Shown: positions 24,886 through 34,221, numbered from the stretch's first letter. The stretch: 64,000 nucleotides of DNA from JBHHUI01 sp965248775 (GCA_965248775.1 OZ252150.1:2418001-2482000), one strand, 5' to 3'. The notes: a model not told the origin generated them from the letters alone. Translations and numbers: made by a program.

Positions 24886-25476
24886 ATGAAGAAAATATTA
24901 TCCGTGATCCTAGCTGTAATACTTGTAATGCTGGCTGGCGGACCGGTATATGCTGGAGATTGTGCTTCTCAATATACGGTCAAATCGGGCGACTGGCTGA
25001 AGACAATCGCAGCACAGTTTGATGTTGCGTGGCGGGACATCGCAGCTGCGAATAACATTGCCAATGCGAACATTATTTTCATTGGTCAGGTGTTGTGCAT
25101 TCCAGGCGAGGGGGAGACGACTTCCTCATCCGAGGATAGCTCGTCCGCTGCGAGCGGTACCGGCAACACCGGCAGTACGACAACGACTACTAAACCAATT
25201 GCGACCTTCACAATCGCAAGTGTGCTCCCCGGCCAGTCTGTGACGATTCAGACTGCAAACTTCCCGGCGAATATAAAATTCAATGTGTTGATGGGACCGC
25301 TTGGTACGCGCGGAGAAAATGGCACGCTGGCAGATACGATCAATTCCGGGGCGGGGGGAAGCTTCACGACCACGGTGTCGATTCCGGTCGGGCTACAGAG
25401 TGCGGCGCAAATTGCCATCCGTACGGAGAGCACCACTACTGCACACTTTAGCTATAACTGGTTTTTCAACAAATAA
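24886..25476 (+). CDS. Secreted LysM-domain protein
   Basis: Start ATG 24886, directly behind GGGAGGT; an in-frame ATG 12 codons earlier lacks a ribosome site. 196 residues: signal peptide (MKKILSVILAVILVMLAGGPVYA), then a LysM domain (about 30-76: YTVKSGDWLKTIAAQFDVAW, ending FIGQVLCIP), two Cys that may pair, a Ser/Thr-rich linker, and a C-terminal beta domain of about 90 residues (PIATFTIASVLPGQSVTIQT) of unknown type. LysM binds peptidoglycan or chitin-like glycans, so the protein probably sits at the cell wall. It is divergent from marR and convergent with trpA. Confidence 0.85.
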   Translation: MKKILSVILAVILVMLAGGPVYAGDCASQYTVKSGDWLKTIAAQFDVAWRDIAAANNIANANIIFIGQVLCIPGEGETTSSSEDSSSAASGTGNTGSTTTTTKPIATFTIASVLPGQSVTIQTANFPANIKFNVLMGPLGTRGENGTLADTINSGAGGSFTTTVSIPVGLQSAAQIAIRTESTTTAHFSYNWFFNK

Positions 25477-25491
25477 GGCGCTCTGCAACCG

Positions 25492-26298
25492 TTATTCCGA
25501 GATCGACGTGGTCTGCAGCGCCGAGACCATGTCTTCCACAAAGGCTCGGCAGGCATCAACCGGATCGTCTGCCGAGCTGGCTATATTGATCAGCTTACTC
25601 CCAACAATGACTCCATCGGCGATTGCGCCAACCGTGCGAGCTTGCTCCGGCGTGCTGATGCCGAACCCCACCGCCAAGGGTGTCCGCGACTCTTGACGCA
25701 CTCGCGCCACAAATTCACCGAGTTCATCCGATAGCTGTGCGCGGGCTCCGGTTATACCTGTAAGTGATACCAAATAGGTGAAGCCGGTTGCTTTCTCTGT
25801 GACAAGCTGAATGCGGGCCGCGGTGCTGGTGGGTGCAAGCAGGTAGGCCAGGCCCAGCCCCAGCCGCTGGCAGGCAGCATCAAGCTCCTCTGCTTCTTCC
25901 GGCGGTAAGTCCGGGATGATGAATCCGTTTGCGCCGACTTCGCAGGCTTCTGTGGCAAATGCCTCAACGCCGAAGGCGACGATCGGATTGAAATAGCCCA
26001 TCAACATGAAAGGGATTTCCACGCCTCGCGCCCGTAGTTCGCGCACGGCGTCCAGGCAACGTTTGAGATTCATGCCATTGCGAAGCGCCACCTGGGTGCT
26101 GTGTTGGATCGTCGGGCCGTCTGCCAGCGGATCCGAAAATGGTAGACCGAGCTCGATCAGATCGGCACCACCTTCTGCGAGTGCCTGCACGATATCAAGT
26201 GAGGTTTCGTAATCCGGATAGCCCAGTGTGAAGTAGGGCATGAAGGCAGTGTGATTCTGGTTGAATGCTGTTGAAATTTGGTCTAAAGGTTGTGGCAT
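25492..26298 (-). CDS. trpA: Tryptophan synthase alpha subunit
   Basis: 268 residues, standard length. It splits indole-3-glycerol phosphate to indole and glyceraldehyde-3-phosphate and passes indole through a tunnel to TrpB. The signature ADLIELGLPFSDPLADGPTIQ contains the two catalytic acids, and GFGISTPEQA is the phosphate-binding loop. It is the last gene of the trp operon, 122 bp after trpB. That gap is the largest in the operon and holds no obvious gene or terminator. Confidence 0.97.
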   Translation of the reverse strand: MPQPLDQISTAFNQNHTAFMPYFTLGYPDYETSLDIVQALAEGGADLIELGLPFSDPLADGPTIQHSTQVALRNGMNLKRCLDAVRELRARGVEIPFMLMGYFNPIVAFGVEAFATEACEVGANGFIIPDLPPEEAEELDAACQRLGLGLAYLLAPTSTAARIQLVTEKATGFTYLVSLTGITGARAQLSDELGEFVARVRQESRTPLAVGFGISTPEQARTVGAIADGVIVGSKLINIASSADDPVDACRAFVEDMVSALQTTSISE

Positions 26299-26420
26299 GA
26301 GTCCACTCGTCGAGAAAGGGTCGTTTCAACGGACAATTTAATTTCTAGTACACGGATTTTCACGGAATACACAGAGTTATTCTTTTCAGGTTTTGTCCCG
26401 GCTTGAACGCGAGCGTCAAC

Positions 26421-27626
26421 TTAGCCACTCTTTAATACGCTTATCACGGTATCCAAATCTTTATCGCCGCGCCCGGAAAGGTTGATGATAAGCGCCGTTT
26501 CGGGACTCATCTGGCGGGCGCGTTTGATCCCCTCTGCAACTGCGTGTGCTGACTCGAGCGCTGGAATTATGCCCTCCAATTTACAGAGTTTCTGGAACGC
26601 ATCCAGAGCTTCATCATCCGTTGCGAGGGTGTACTGCGCCCGGCCGGTTTCGCGCAGCCGCGCATGTTCCGGTCCCACAGCAGCGTAATCCAATCCGGCA
26701 CTCACACTGTGGGTTAAGGCGATCTGACCATCGGCGTCTTGCAGGATGTAGGTGAAGGCACCGTGCAATACTCCCGGCCTGCCGAGTACCGGATCGGCGA
26801 AACGGGCGGCATGTTTGCCAGAGTCGATGCCGGTCCCTCCAGCCTCCACACCTATCAATTCCACGCTTTCATCCGGGATGAACTCGTGAAATATGCCGAT
26901 CGAATTCGAGCCGCCGCCCACACACGCGATGATGGTATCAGGCAGCCGATCTTCCGCTGCCGTGAATTGTGCGCGCGCCTCTCGGCCAATGACGGATTGA
27001 AAGTCACGCACCATTGTCGGATACGGGTGCGGGCCGAGTGCTGAGCCGAGTAAGTAATGGGTCGTTTTAACATTTGTTACCCAGTCGCGGATGGCTTCAT
27101 TGATGGCGTCCTTCAACGTTTGCGAGCCGGAATCAACTGGCCGTATTTCGGCACCGAGCAATTCCATACGGAATACATTTGGTTCCTGGCGCGCCATATC
27201 CACCGTGCCCATATAGACCACACAATCCAAACCGAGCAGTGCGCATGCAGTTGCGGTGGCGACGCCATGTTGCCCGGCGCCGGTTTCGGCAATGACACGT
27301 GGCTTGCCCAGGCGGCGAGCGAGTAGCGCCTGCCCCAAAGCATTGTTGATTTTGTGCGCGCCGGAGTGGGCCAGGTCTTCTCGTTTCAGATAGATACGTG
27401 CACCGCCGCAGTATTCTGTCAGCCGGGCAGCAAAAGTGAGCGCTGTGGGGCGCCCGACATACGTCTTCAACAAGCCGGAAAACTCTTCCTGAAATACTGG
27501 GTCATCTCGACATTCGATATAGGCGGCCTCTAATTCTGCGAGGGCCGGCATGAGAGTCTCCGGCACAAACTGTCCGCCGTAGGGACCGAACTTGGATGGG
27601 AGTGTGGTTGGACTGATTTGAGGCAT
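26421..27626 (-). CDS. trpB: Tryptophan synthase beta subunit
   Basis: 401 residues. A PLP enzyme that condenses indole with serine. PLP-binding Lys is K92 in KREDLAHSGAHKINN; the phosphate loop CVGGGSNSIGIFHEF is also clear. It is the TrpB1 type expected to pair with TrpA. It lies 33 bp or so behind trpF in the operon. Confidence 0.97.
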   Translation of the reverse strand: MPQISPTTLPSKFGPYGGQFVPETLMPALAELEAAYIECRDDPVFQEEFSGLLKTYVGRPTALTFAARLTEYCGGARIYLKREDLAHSGAHKINNALGQALLARRLGKPRVIAETGAGQHGVATATACALLGLDCVVYMGTVDMARQEPNVFRMELLGAEIRPVDSGSQTLKDAINEAIRDWVTNVKTTHYLLGSALGPHPYPTMVRDFQSVIGREARAQFTAAEDRLPDTIIACVGGGSNSIGIFHEFIPDESVELIGVEAGGTGIDSGKHAARFADPVLGRPGVLHGAFTYILQDADGQIALTHSVSAGLDYAAVGPEHARLRETGRAQYTLATDDEALDAFQKLCKLEGIIPALESAHAVAEGIKRARQMSPETALIINLSGRGDKDLDTVISVLKSG

Positions 27627-27659
27627 AGTAAGTCTCGTCTTGCTTCGGATGAATTAATC

Positions 27660-28310
27660 TCAGGCTAAGGCTATTCTTGCACGCTGTATGAATGCTGCCA
27701 TTTTGTCAGCGTCTTTTAATCCGTGTTCTGACTCCACACCCGAGGCCACATCTACGCCCCAGGGCCGAACGGCGCGAATGGCTTTTGCCACATTGTCTGG
27801 TGTGAGTCCACCTGCCAGCATCAAGTCATAGCGTCGGGCAAATGCAGCCGCGTGGGACCAGTCCACTGTCTTGCCCGTACCCCCGTAGCTACCGCGTACG
27901 TGGGTATCGAGTAGCAGATCTGGAGATTGGGGATTAGGAATCTCTCCTGGCCGGACAGCTGCAGGCAAATCCTCAGACTCGGAACCTTTCAGCCGGATGG
28001 CTTTGTAGGCGCGTGGTCTGAGCATGTTCAGGGTTTCCAACGGCTCATCGCCCGAGAGTTGTGCCAGATCAAGGGCAAATTCTTCTAAAATATCTTTCAT
28101 CGCATCCGGAGTTTCGTTCACGAACACGCCGACGAGAACCGGTGGACTTGGCAACTCCCGCACTGCGGAGCTGATCGCGCGCGCCTGCTCACGACTCAGG
28201 CAGCGTGGGCTGGGGGGATAAAAATTGAGCCCGAGATGTGTTGCGCCAAGCTCGGCTGCCGTGCAAGCTTCTTCGATTGATGTGACGCCGCAGATTTTTA
28301 TTCTGATCAT
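27660..28310 (-). CDS. trpF: Phosphoribosylanthranilate isomerase
   Basis: About 216 residues from ATG 28310 (MIRIKICGVTS), which places the catalytic Cys of KICG at the family's normal position; a TTG at 28319 would add three residues. Substrate-binding LLAGGLTPDNV, the catalytic Asp region LLLDTHV and VDVASGVES are visible. It catalyses the Amadori rearrangement in tryptophan synthesis. Separate from trpC, unlike the enterobacterial fusion. Confidence 0.95.
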   Translation of the reverse strand: MIRIKICGVTSIEEACTAAELGATHLGLNFYPPSPRCLSREQARAISSAVRELPSPPVLVGVFVNETPDAMKDILEEFALDLAQLSGDEPLETLNMLRPRAYKAIRLKGSESEDLPAAVRPGEIPNPQSPDLLLDTHVRGSYGGTGKTVDWSHAAAFARRYDLMLAGGLTPDNVAKAIRAVRPWGVDVASGVESEHGLKDADKMAAFIQRARIALA

Positions 28311-28347
28311 GATCCACAAATTAGCACGGATATTGTTTGCATTCTAT

Positions 28348-29151
28348 TCATGCTGGGGTAATTTCTCTTTGCGAGAATAGACGTACCTTTGCTGCGACAT
28401 CATCCGCTGTAACAATCGCCTCGCCGATCAACATAGCAGCTACCCCAAATTCGGCTAGCAACGCCACGTCTTCCATTGTTCTGATTCCGCTCTCGGCAAC
28501 TAACGTCACGCCATTTGGCACATGCGAGCACAAGGCCTCCGTCACTGCAAGCGACGTTTGGAATGTATGCAAGTTACGATTGTTAATGCCCACCAGTGTC
28601 GCTCCGGCGTCCAGTGCAATTTCAAGTTCTTTGCGCGTATGGACTTCGACAAGTGGGGTGAGATCGAGTTCGTGAGAGGCCTGGATGAGTTGTTGCAAAT
28701 CTGCCGGTGCGAGCATCGCAGTGATCAACAAGGCGGCGCTTGCGCCGTGTGCGCGCGCTTCCAACAATTGGTAGCGGTCAAAAATGAAATCTTTGCGCAG
28801 TAATGGCAGCCTCGTATCCAGTTGTGCAATCTGTTTCAGGTGCCGCAGGCTGCCGCCAAAATAATGCGAGTCGGTGAGAACGGAGATGGCCGTTGCCCCA
28901 TTTGCTACATAAGCCTGGGCTAATTGGTGCGGGTCGAAGTTGGGCCGCAGCAAGCTTTTACTCGGCGATCGTTTTTTAACTTCCGCGATCAGGCGTGGCG
29001 GTGTCCGGGCCGGGTCTCGCAAAGCAGCCACAAAGTTCGACGGGACTGGTGTTGCCATTGAGCGGCGTTCCAGTTCCGCCTCTGGTAGAGACTGTTTCGA
29101 AGAAGCAAGTTCTGCGCGTTTGTGCGCGAAGATTTCGTCCAGAATGGACAC
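28348..29151 (-). CDS. trpC: Indole-3-glycerol phosphate synthase
   Basis: 267 residues. The TIM barrel motifs AEVKKRSPSKSLL (catalytic Lys), LLRKDFIFD, VGINNRNLHTF and VAESGIRT are all present. It closes the indole ring in tryptophan synthesis. It starts 5 bp after the trpD stop, so the two are translationally linked. Confidence 0.97.
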   Translation of the reverse strand: MSILDEIFAHKRAELASSKQSLPEAELERRSMATPVPSNFVAALRDPARTPPRLIAEVKKRSPSKSLLRPNFDPHQLAQAYVANGATAISVLTDSHYFGGSLRHLKQIAQLDTRLPLLRKDFIFDRYQLLEARAHGASAALLITAMLAPADLQQLIQASHELDLTPLVEVHTRKELEIALDAGATLVGINNRNLHTFQTSLAVTEALCSHVPNGVTLVAESGIRTMEDVALLAEFGVAAMLIGEAIVTADDVAAKVRLFSQREITPA

Positions 29152-29156
29152 TGTGG

Positions 29157-30188
29157 CTATCCTTCTTCGGCCAGTTCTCTGCTCACTCGCGCGAGCGAAT
29201 CCAGTTTTTCCAGGGCGGCGCCGCTCTCAAGCGAGGTGCGTGCTTCCTCGAGTGCTGCCTGCAGGTCACCCGTCTCGGTGGCGATGGCCACAGCCGCGTT
29301 GAGCAAGACAGTATCTTTAGGTTCGCTGTTCCCAGAGCCATCTAGCAGGCCACGCAGGATTGCTGCATTCTCAGCCGGCGTGCCACCACGTAATGCCGCA
29401 GCGGGCACGCTAGAAAGCCCCAATTCCCGTGCCTCCAATTCCGAAGTCTCGACAGACCCATCGGCCTGTAAACGGCTGACACGGTTCGGGCCAGTGGTGA
29501 CAAGCTCATCCAATCCGCCATGACCATGCACAACCGTGGCAGCCTGCGCGCCAAGTTCACCAAGGACGCGTGCCATCGGTTCAGTCAGCGCAGCTGCATA
29601 TACGCCGATGAACAGATGGGTTGAACCCGCGGGATTCGTCAGCGGCCCCAAAATATTAAATATGGTGCGTTGCTTCAGTTCGCGGCGCGGGCCGATGGCA
29701 TGCCGCATGGCGGGGTGAAACTTCGGCGCAAAGAGAAAACCAATACCGACTCTTTCGATACACTGCGCTACCTGTTCCGGCGTCAGATCGAGCGAGACTC
29801 CCAACTCGGCAAGCACATCGGCGCTGCCGCACTGGCTGCTGGCTGCGCGGTTACCGTGTTTCGCAACTATGCGTCTGGCGCCGGCCACAACAAAAGCGGC
29901 TGTCGTAGAAATATTGAAACTGTGGGCGCCGTCGCCGCCCGTGCCGACGACATCAAAAAGTGAAGCGCCATTCACTTGTGGCTGTACGCGTAACGCATGT
30001 GTGCGCATGGAGCGGGCGCTGCCGGTAATCTCGTCTATGGTTTCTCCTTTCATACGGAGTGCGATCAGATAGCCGCCAATCTGCGCGGGTGTGGCTTCGC
30101 CTGTCATGATCTGGTCCATCACACCTTCGGCTTCAGTTTGGGTGAGGTCTTCTCGTGCGAGTAATTTTGGTAGTACGTCGACAATCAT
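29157..30188 (-). CDS. trpD: Anthranilate phosphoribosyltransferase
   Basis: 343 residues. DVVGTGGDGAHSFNISTTAAFV is the PRPP-binding signature; AKHGNRAASSQCGSADVLAELG is the second conserved block. It transfers phosphoribose to anthranilate. Located 34 bp downstream of trpG as a separate gene. Confidence 0.97.
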   Translation of the reverse strand: MIVDVLPKLLAREDLTQTEAEGVMDQIMTGEATPAQIGGYLIALRMKGETIDEITGSARSMRTHALRVQPQVNGASLFDVVGTGGDGAHSFNISTTAAFVVAGARRIVAKHGNRAASSQCGSADVLAELGVSLDLTPEQVAQCIERVGIGFLFAPKFHPAMRHAIGPRRELKQRTIFNILGPLTNPAGSTHLFIGVYAAALTEPMARVLGELGAQAATVVHGHGGLDELVTTGPNRVSRLQADGSVETSELEARELGLSSVPAAALRGGTPAENAAILRGLLDGSGNSEPKDTVLLNAAVAIATETGDLQAALEEARTSLESGAALEKLDSLARVSRELAEEG

Positions 30189-30222
30189 GCTGCTTCTCTC
30201 CGTTCGTATATTTTTCTTGAAG

Positions 30223-30792
30223 TCAATTTCTGTGCAGCGACAAGAAGTTCTTTAGCAAATCTTTTCCGTGCTGCGTCAGGATGCTCTCGGGGTGGAACTG
30301 CACGCCGAAAACCGGATACTCTCGATGGCGCAATCCCATCAGCTCTCCGCCGGGTGTAAATGCGGTCGGCTCCAGACACTCTGGCAGTGGCTCAGGCACA
30401 ATAAGTGAATGATAACGCATGGCAGTGAAGGGACTCGGTAAATCGCGAAACAACAAGTCGCCTGAATGCTGGATGAGGGAGGTTTTGCCATGCATTGGGA
30501 TCGCAGCCCGTTGAATCGCGCAGCCATAGGCTGCTCCGATAGCTTGATGCCCGAGGCAGACTCCCAGTGTTGGAATCGTCGGGCCCAGGGAGGCGATTGC
30601 ATTGAGGGAGATGCCCGCACTGTCAGGTTCGCCCGGACCCGGCGAGATCACAAGTTGATCCGGCAAGCGTTTTTTTAAATCCGCGAGTGTGATGCAATCG
30701 TTGCGAAAGATTTCAATTTCAGCACCCAGTTCACCGAAATATTGGGCCAGGTTATACGTAAAGCTATCGTAGTTATCTATGATTGCGATCAT
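30223..30792 (-). CDS. trpG: Anthranilate synthase component II (glutamine amidotransferase)
   Basis: 189 residues. Class I amidotransferase triad: C79 in LGVCLGHQAIG, and His/Glu in VQFHPES. The N-terminus IDNYDSFTYNLAQYFGELG and ISPGPGEPDSAG are typical of TrpG/PabA. It delivers ammonia to TrpE. Its start overlaps the trpE stop by 20 bp. It could also serve aminodeoxychorismate synthase, as TrpG does in some bacteria. Confidence 0.96.
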   Translation of the reverse strand: MIAIIDNYDSFTYNLAQYFGELGAEIEIFRNDCITLADLKKRLPDQLVISPGPGEPDSAGISLNAIASLGPTIPTLGVCLGHQAIGAAYGCAIQRAAIPMHGKTSLIQHSGDLLFRDLPSPFTAMRYHSLIVPEPLPECLEPTAFTPGGELMGLRHREYPVFGVQFHPESILTQHGKDLLKNFLSLHRN

Positions 30793-32275
30793 GATTGGCC
30801 TCCGCTAAATCAATTGCCTTGAGGACTGCAGCAGCTTTATTCATGGTTTCATCATGCTCGTTGGTCGGATTGCTATCGAAGACCACGCCGCCGCCGGCCT
30901 GAACGGTGATTCGGTTGCTCTGCATATACATTGTGCGTAGCGCAATGCAAGTGTCCATGGAGCCATCAAAGCCAAAATAGCCCACTACGCCCGCATACGG
31001 TCCACGGGGCTTTGCTTCCAATTCGGCGATGATTTCCATTGCGCGCACTTTGGGCGCTCCGCTGACAGTACCGGCTGGAAATGTGGCCGCCATCAGGTCG
31101 AAGGAATCGTATTCTGGGCGCAATTCCCCTTCCACTTGCGAGACAATGTGCATCACATGACTGTAGTGTTCGACCGTCATCATCTCGGTCAATTCGACAG
31201 TTCCATATTCGCAAACACGCCCCAAATCATTTCGGCCCAGGTCAACAAGCATGACATGTTCCGCGCGCTCCTTCGGATCGGCCAATAGATCAGCTTCGTG
31301 GGCCGCGTCTTCTGCGGCAGTTTGTCCACGCGGGCGGGTTCCAGCGATCGGGCGTAGGGTAGCGCGTGTGCCCTCCAGACGCACGTGCATTTCGGGAGAA
31401 GCCCCGAGCAGATAGAAAGGTTCCGTATGCAGGTTGCCGAAGTCGAAGAAGAACATATAGGGTGAGGGGTTCAGCCGCCGCAATGCTCGATAGACGTCGA
31501 AGGGCTGGGCGTTTGTGTGGCGTGTAAATTTCTGTGACAGGACAACCTGGAAGACGTCCCCGGCCACGATGTATTCCTTTGCACGTGAGACCAGTGCCTC
31601 GAATTCGGATTGCGTGTGCGAACGCTCGACCTGCTTTGGCTCGATGCTTGTCGCGGGGAATACGGGCAGTGGCCCTTCTAGCGCGCTTTGAATCGAGTCC
31701 AGACGTTCTTCGGCCGCACCCCTGGCTTCAATTGTGTCACCATGGGCGTGCGCAATTGCGAGTACCTGCCCCCGCGTGTGATCGAATGCCACGATCACAT
31801 CGGAGAGCAGGAAAATCCCATCGGGAAGATCATGTAGCGGCAATTCAAGGGTGGGTTCGAAAAAACGCACGCAGTCGTAGCTTAGAAAGCCGACCAGACC
31901 ACCGACGAGGCGAGGCAATCCGGGGGACGTTTCACGCGGGTAGGCTGCTAACGCCTTTTTTAATTCCTGTAATGGTTTTTCGCTAACAGAAGTCTCGCTC
32001 AGGGTGAGTTCGGGGCCGGAGTACTTTGTCACGGTGTTTGCGTCGATGACGAAGGCAGCGCGGGGCTGAATCCCAATGAAGGAATAGCGTGCGACCTGCT
32101 CGCCACCGGAGACGCTCTCTAACAAGAAAGAGGGTCCTTCGCCGGTCAGTTTTAAGTAGACCGATACCGGTGTCTCCAGATCGGCGTCGATCTCACGCGT
32201 GATTGGGAACAAAGTATTGTTTTGTAATGCGGGCAAGCTTTCGACGAGCATTGCGATTGCTAATTCCTTTTCCAA
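30773..32275 (-). CDS. trpE: Anthranilate synthase component I
   Basis: 500 residues. It converts chorismate to anthranilate. The C-terminal chorismate-binding blocks are evident: GDVFQVVLSQKFTR, RPIAGTRPRG, ERAEHVMLVDLGRNDLGRVC and FPAGTVSGAPKVRAMEII. The N-terminal part carries LLESVSGGEQVARYSFIG, which in the family includes the tryptophan feedback site. First gene of trpEGDCFBA, immediately downstream of a T-box leader with terminator. Confidence 0.97.
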   Translation of the reverse strand: MEKELAIAMLVESLPALQNNTLFPITREIDADLETPVSVYLKLTGEGPSFLLESVSGGEQVARYSFIGIQPRAAFVIDANTVTKYSGPELTLSETSVSEKPLQELKKALAAYPRETSPGLPRLVGGLVGFLSYDCVRFFEPTLELPLHDLPDGIFLLSDVIVAFDHTRGQVLAIAHAHGDTIEARGAAEERLDSIQSALEGPLPVFPATSIEPKQVERSHTQSEFEALVSRAKEYIVAGDVFQVVLSQKFTRHTNAQPFDVYRALRRLNPSPYMFFFDFGNLHTEPFYLLGASPEMHVRLEGTRATLRPIAGTRPRGQTAAEDAAHEADLLADPKERAEHVMLVDLGRNDLGRVCEYGTVELTEMMTVEHYSHVMHIVSQVEGELRPEYDSFDLMAATFPAGTVSGAPKVRAMEIIAELEAKPRGPYAGVVGYFGFDGSMDTCIALRTMYMQSNRITVQAGGGVVFDSNPTNEHDETMNKAAAVLKAIDLAEANHDRNHR

Positions 32276-32280
32276 TGGTT

Positions 32281-32317
32281 AAAAAAAGATCTCTCATCCC
32301 TGCAATGGGACGAGAGA
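32281..32317 (-). terminator. Rho-independent terminator of the trp T-box leader
   Basis: On the minus strand CTCTCGTCCC pairs with GGGATGAGAG around a short loop, followed by a run of seven T. It ends 5 bp before the trpE coding frame. Its 5' arm GTCCC can alternatively pair with GGGAC just upstream to form the antiterminator. Confidence 0.9.
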
Positions 32318-32612
32318 CGTAAGTCCCGCGGTGCCACCCAAATTAGACTAGAAACAAAAAATCCCTTCATCAGACACGAAGGGATCAGCCAGTCTCACTT
32401 AGTTTGGTCGGGTAGTATCGAATTCTACCGAACCAAATGCTCTGTAACGGGAGCGTTCCCGGCCCGGGCTATTTGACAGTTGTCGTTCACCTGGCAGCTC
32501 AGAGGCCCATTCGGCGCCGGCTTCCGGGCGGGGTTCACACCAGTTCCCCACTCTCTGGGCCATCCGCGTAGCGCGTACTCTTCCTCGTCTAAGCTTTTGA
32601 TTATTTGATTGC
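32281..32612 (-). ncRNA. T-box riboswitch, tryptophan-specific, leader of the trp operon
   Basis: Minus strand. The conserved T-box TGGGTGGCACCGCG is at 32327-32340. Upstream, Stem I features follow in order: GAGGAAGAGTA near the base, AGAGAGTGGGGAACTGGTG with matching GTGAACCCC as the distal loop, and the specifier loop GAATGGGCCTCTGAGC. The specifier codon is TGG (32507-32509), which is Trp. The UGGN bulge is UGGC; its C would pair with a discriminator G, which is what tRNA-Trp has. A stem at about 32360-32386 (ATCCCTTC/GAAGGGAT then T-run) is the stem III position. Uncharged tRNA-Trp should stabilise the antiterminator and switch on trpEGDCFBA. Confidence 0.92.
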
Positions 32613-32618
32613 GCTAAA

Positions 32619-32647
32619 ACTATAACCGCCGGGCTGCCGCCTGTCAA
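32619..32647 (-). promoter_or_regulatory. Promoter of the trp operon
   Basis: On the minus strand TTGACA (32642-32647) and TATAGT (32619-32624) are separated by exactly 17 bp, close to sigma-70 consensus. Transcription should begin near 32612, just ahead of the T-box stem I. Confidence 0.85.
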
Positions 32648-32713
32648 TCGTGTAATTTGCCCAAGTTGCTCCAGGTTTCATCTAGACAAGCTGCCGGGCT
32701 GCCTTGTTGTAAA

Positions 32714-33898
32714 TTAACTCACCACGCCGAGTTCGCGCCCCACACTTGCAAAGGTCTCCAGACCCTGGTCGAGATCAGCGCGCGCGTGTGCCGCCGAGAT
32801 CATAACGCGAATGCGTGCCTTGCCGCGCGGTACCGTCGGGAAGCCAAGGGCCATTCCAAAAACACCGTTTGCAAACAACATGCGCGAAAACTCCTGCGCC
32901 AGCGGTGCTTCACCTAGCATGATCGGGGTGATGGGCGTCGTGCTCAGGCCGGTGTCGAACCCGAGACTTTGCATCTCGGCTTTGAAGTAATTTGTGTTGT
33001 CCCACAGCTTATCCACCAGTTCTGTAGATTCCTCCAATACGTCCACAGCGGCGATGCAGGCTGCCACATCCGGCACGGTCATCGCGCTGGAGAAAAGGAA
33101 GGGTCGCCCACGTTGCTGCAACCATTCCACAATGCGGGCATCGCCCGCCACGATACCGCCCATGACGCCGAAGGCCTTTGAGAGAGTGCCGATTTCGATG
33201 TCTACCTGTCCATGCAAATCGAAGTGTTCCACGATCCCGCGCCCCCCCTTCCCGAGGACACCCTCCCCGTGCGCATCGTCGACCATGAGCAGATAGTCAT
33301 ACTCGCGGGCGGTCTCCGCGATTCTGTCCAAGGGCGCCACATCGCCATCCATGCTGAAAACACCATCGGTGATGATCAGTGCCCGCTCGAAGGGTACGCC
33401 GGATTTCCGTTCTTCGATCACCCGTCTTAGATCGTCTACATCGCAATGAGCGTAGCGCACGATCTCGGCGCGGGAAAGCCGACTACCGTCGATTATGCTG
33501 GCGTGGTTTAGCTCGTCGGAGAAGATCACATTTCCTTTGCCGACCAAGGCCGGGATCGCGCCAATGTTCGCTGCGAAGCCGCTCGGAAAGGTCACCGCCG
33601 CCGCAACGCCCTTGAATTTTGCGAGACGCTCTTCGAGCTGTGTGTGCAGCGCCATGGTGCCTGCGATGGTGCGCACTGCACCCGGGCCGACGCCATATTT
33701 CTCCACGGCTTCTATTGCAGCGCTTGTGAGGCGGGGATGATTCGCAAGCCCGAGGTAGTTGTTCGAACAGAAATTAAGTACACGTTGACCGTCTACCTGT
33801 AACCAGGCTCCCTGGGGCGAATCGAGTTCCCTGATGTTTGTGTACAGCCCCTGCACCTGCAGATTGTCCAGTTCGGTCTGTATCCAATCAGTCTTCAT
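32714..33898 (-). CDS. kbl: Glycine C-acetyltransferase (2-amino-3-ketobutyrate CoA ligase)
   Basis: 394 residues, standard length. A PLP-dependent alpha-oxoamine synthase that cleaves 2-amino-3-ketobutyrate with CoA to glycine and acetyl-CoA in threonine breakdown. PLP Lys is K241 in IEIGTLSKAFGVMGG; VDDAHGEGVLGKGGRG and NFCSNNYLGLANHP are further family blocks. Threonine dehydrogenase (tdh), its usual partner, is not in the window. Other oxoamine synthases (BioF, SPT) share the fold; the overall sequence and length favour Kbl. Confidence 0.9.
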   Translation of the reverse strand: MKTDWIQTELDNLQVQGLYTNIRELDSPQGAWLQVDGQRVLNFCSNNYLGLANHPRLTSAAIEAVEKYGVGPGAVRTIAGTMALHTQLEERLAKFKGVAAAVTFPSGFAANIGAIPALVGKGNVIFSDELNHASIIDGSRLSRAEIVRYAHCDVDDLRRVIEERKSGVPFERALIITDGVFSMDGDVAPLDRIAETAREYDYLLMVDDAHGEGVLGKGGRGIVEHFDLHGQVDIEIGTLSKAFGVMGGIVAGDARIVEWLQQRGRPFLFSSAMTVPDVAACIAAVDVLEESTELVDKLWDNTNYFKAEMQSLGFDTGLSTTPITPIMLGEAPLAQEFSRMLFANGVFGMALGFPTVPRGKARIRVMISAAHARADLDQGLETFASVGRELGVVS

Positions 33899-33936
33899 TA
33901 CAAGTCTCCCGTATCACACTATGTTCGTGAATTATA

Positions 33937-34221
33937 TTACTGCGTGTCTTCGTGTGCAGCGATTTGATTTGTCTCCGATTTGATAAGACGCGTTTTCGAA
34001 GCCCGATTCAGGCGCTTGATCTGAATTTCGCGTTGCATGGCTACGCGGCGACTCTCCACTTCTTCAACATAGATAAGTTGCACGGGTCTGCGAGTTCGGG
34101 TGTAACGTGCGCCTCGCCCGGCGTTGTGCTGCTTCACGCGCCGATGCACGTCGAGCGTCCAACCTGTGTACAGCGTATCATCGGCGCATTTTACGATGTA
34201 CACGAAGTGCGATGTTGTCAT
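33937..34221 (-). CDS. GIY-YIG nuclease family protein (YhbQ/UPF0213-like)
   Basis: 94 residues. The GIY-YIG core is FVYIVKCADDTLYTGWTLDVHRRVKQHN, with Tyr, Gly and Arg of the catalytic site in place, and VAMQREIQIKRL carries the conserved Glu. Small stand-alone members like this are of uncertain biological role, with proposed DNA repair nuclease function. Monocistronic or at the tail of the kbl region on the minus strand. Confidence 0.88.
   Translation of the reverse strand: MTTSHFVYIVKCADDTLYTGWTLDVHRRVKQHNAGRGARYTRTRRPVQLIYVEEVESRRVAMQREIQIKRLNRASKTRLIKSETNQIAAHEDTQ

Noticed and set aside
32360..32386. Perfect hairpin plus T-run, first read as a second terminator
   Set aside because: It lies inside the T-box leader at the place of stem III; more likely part of that structure, although some termination there cannot be excluded.
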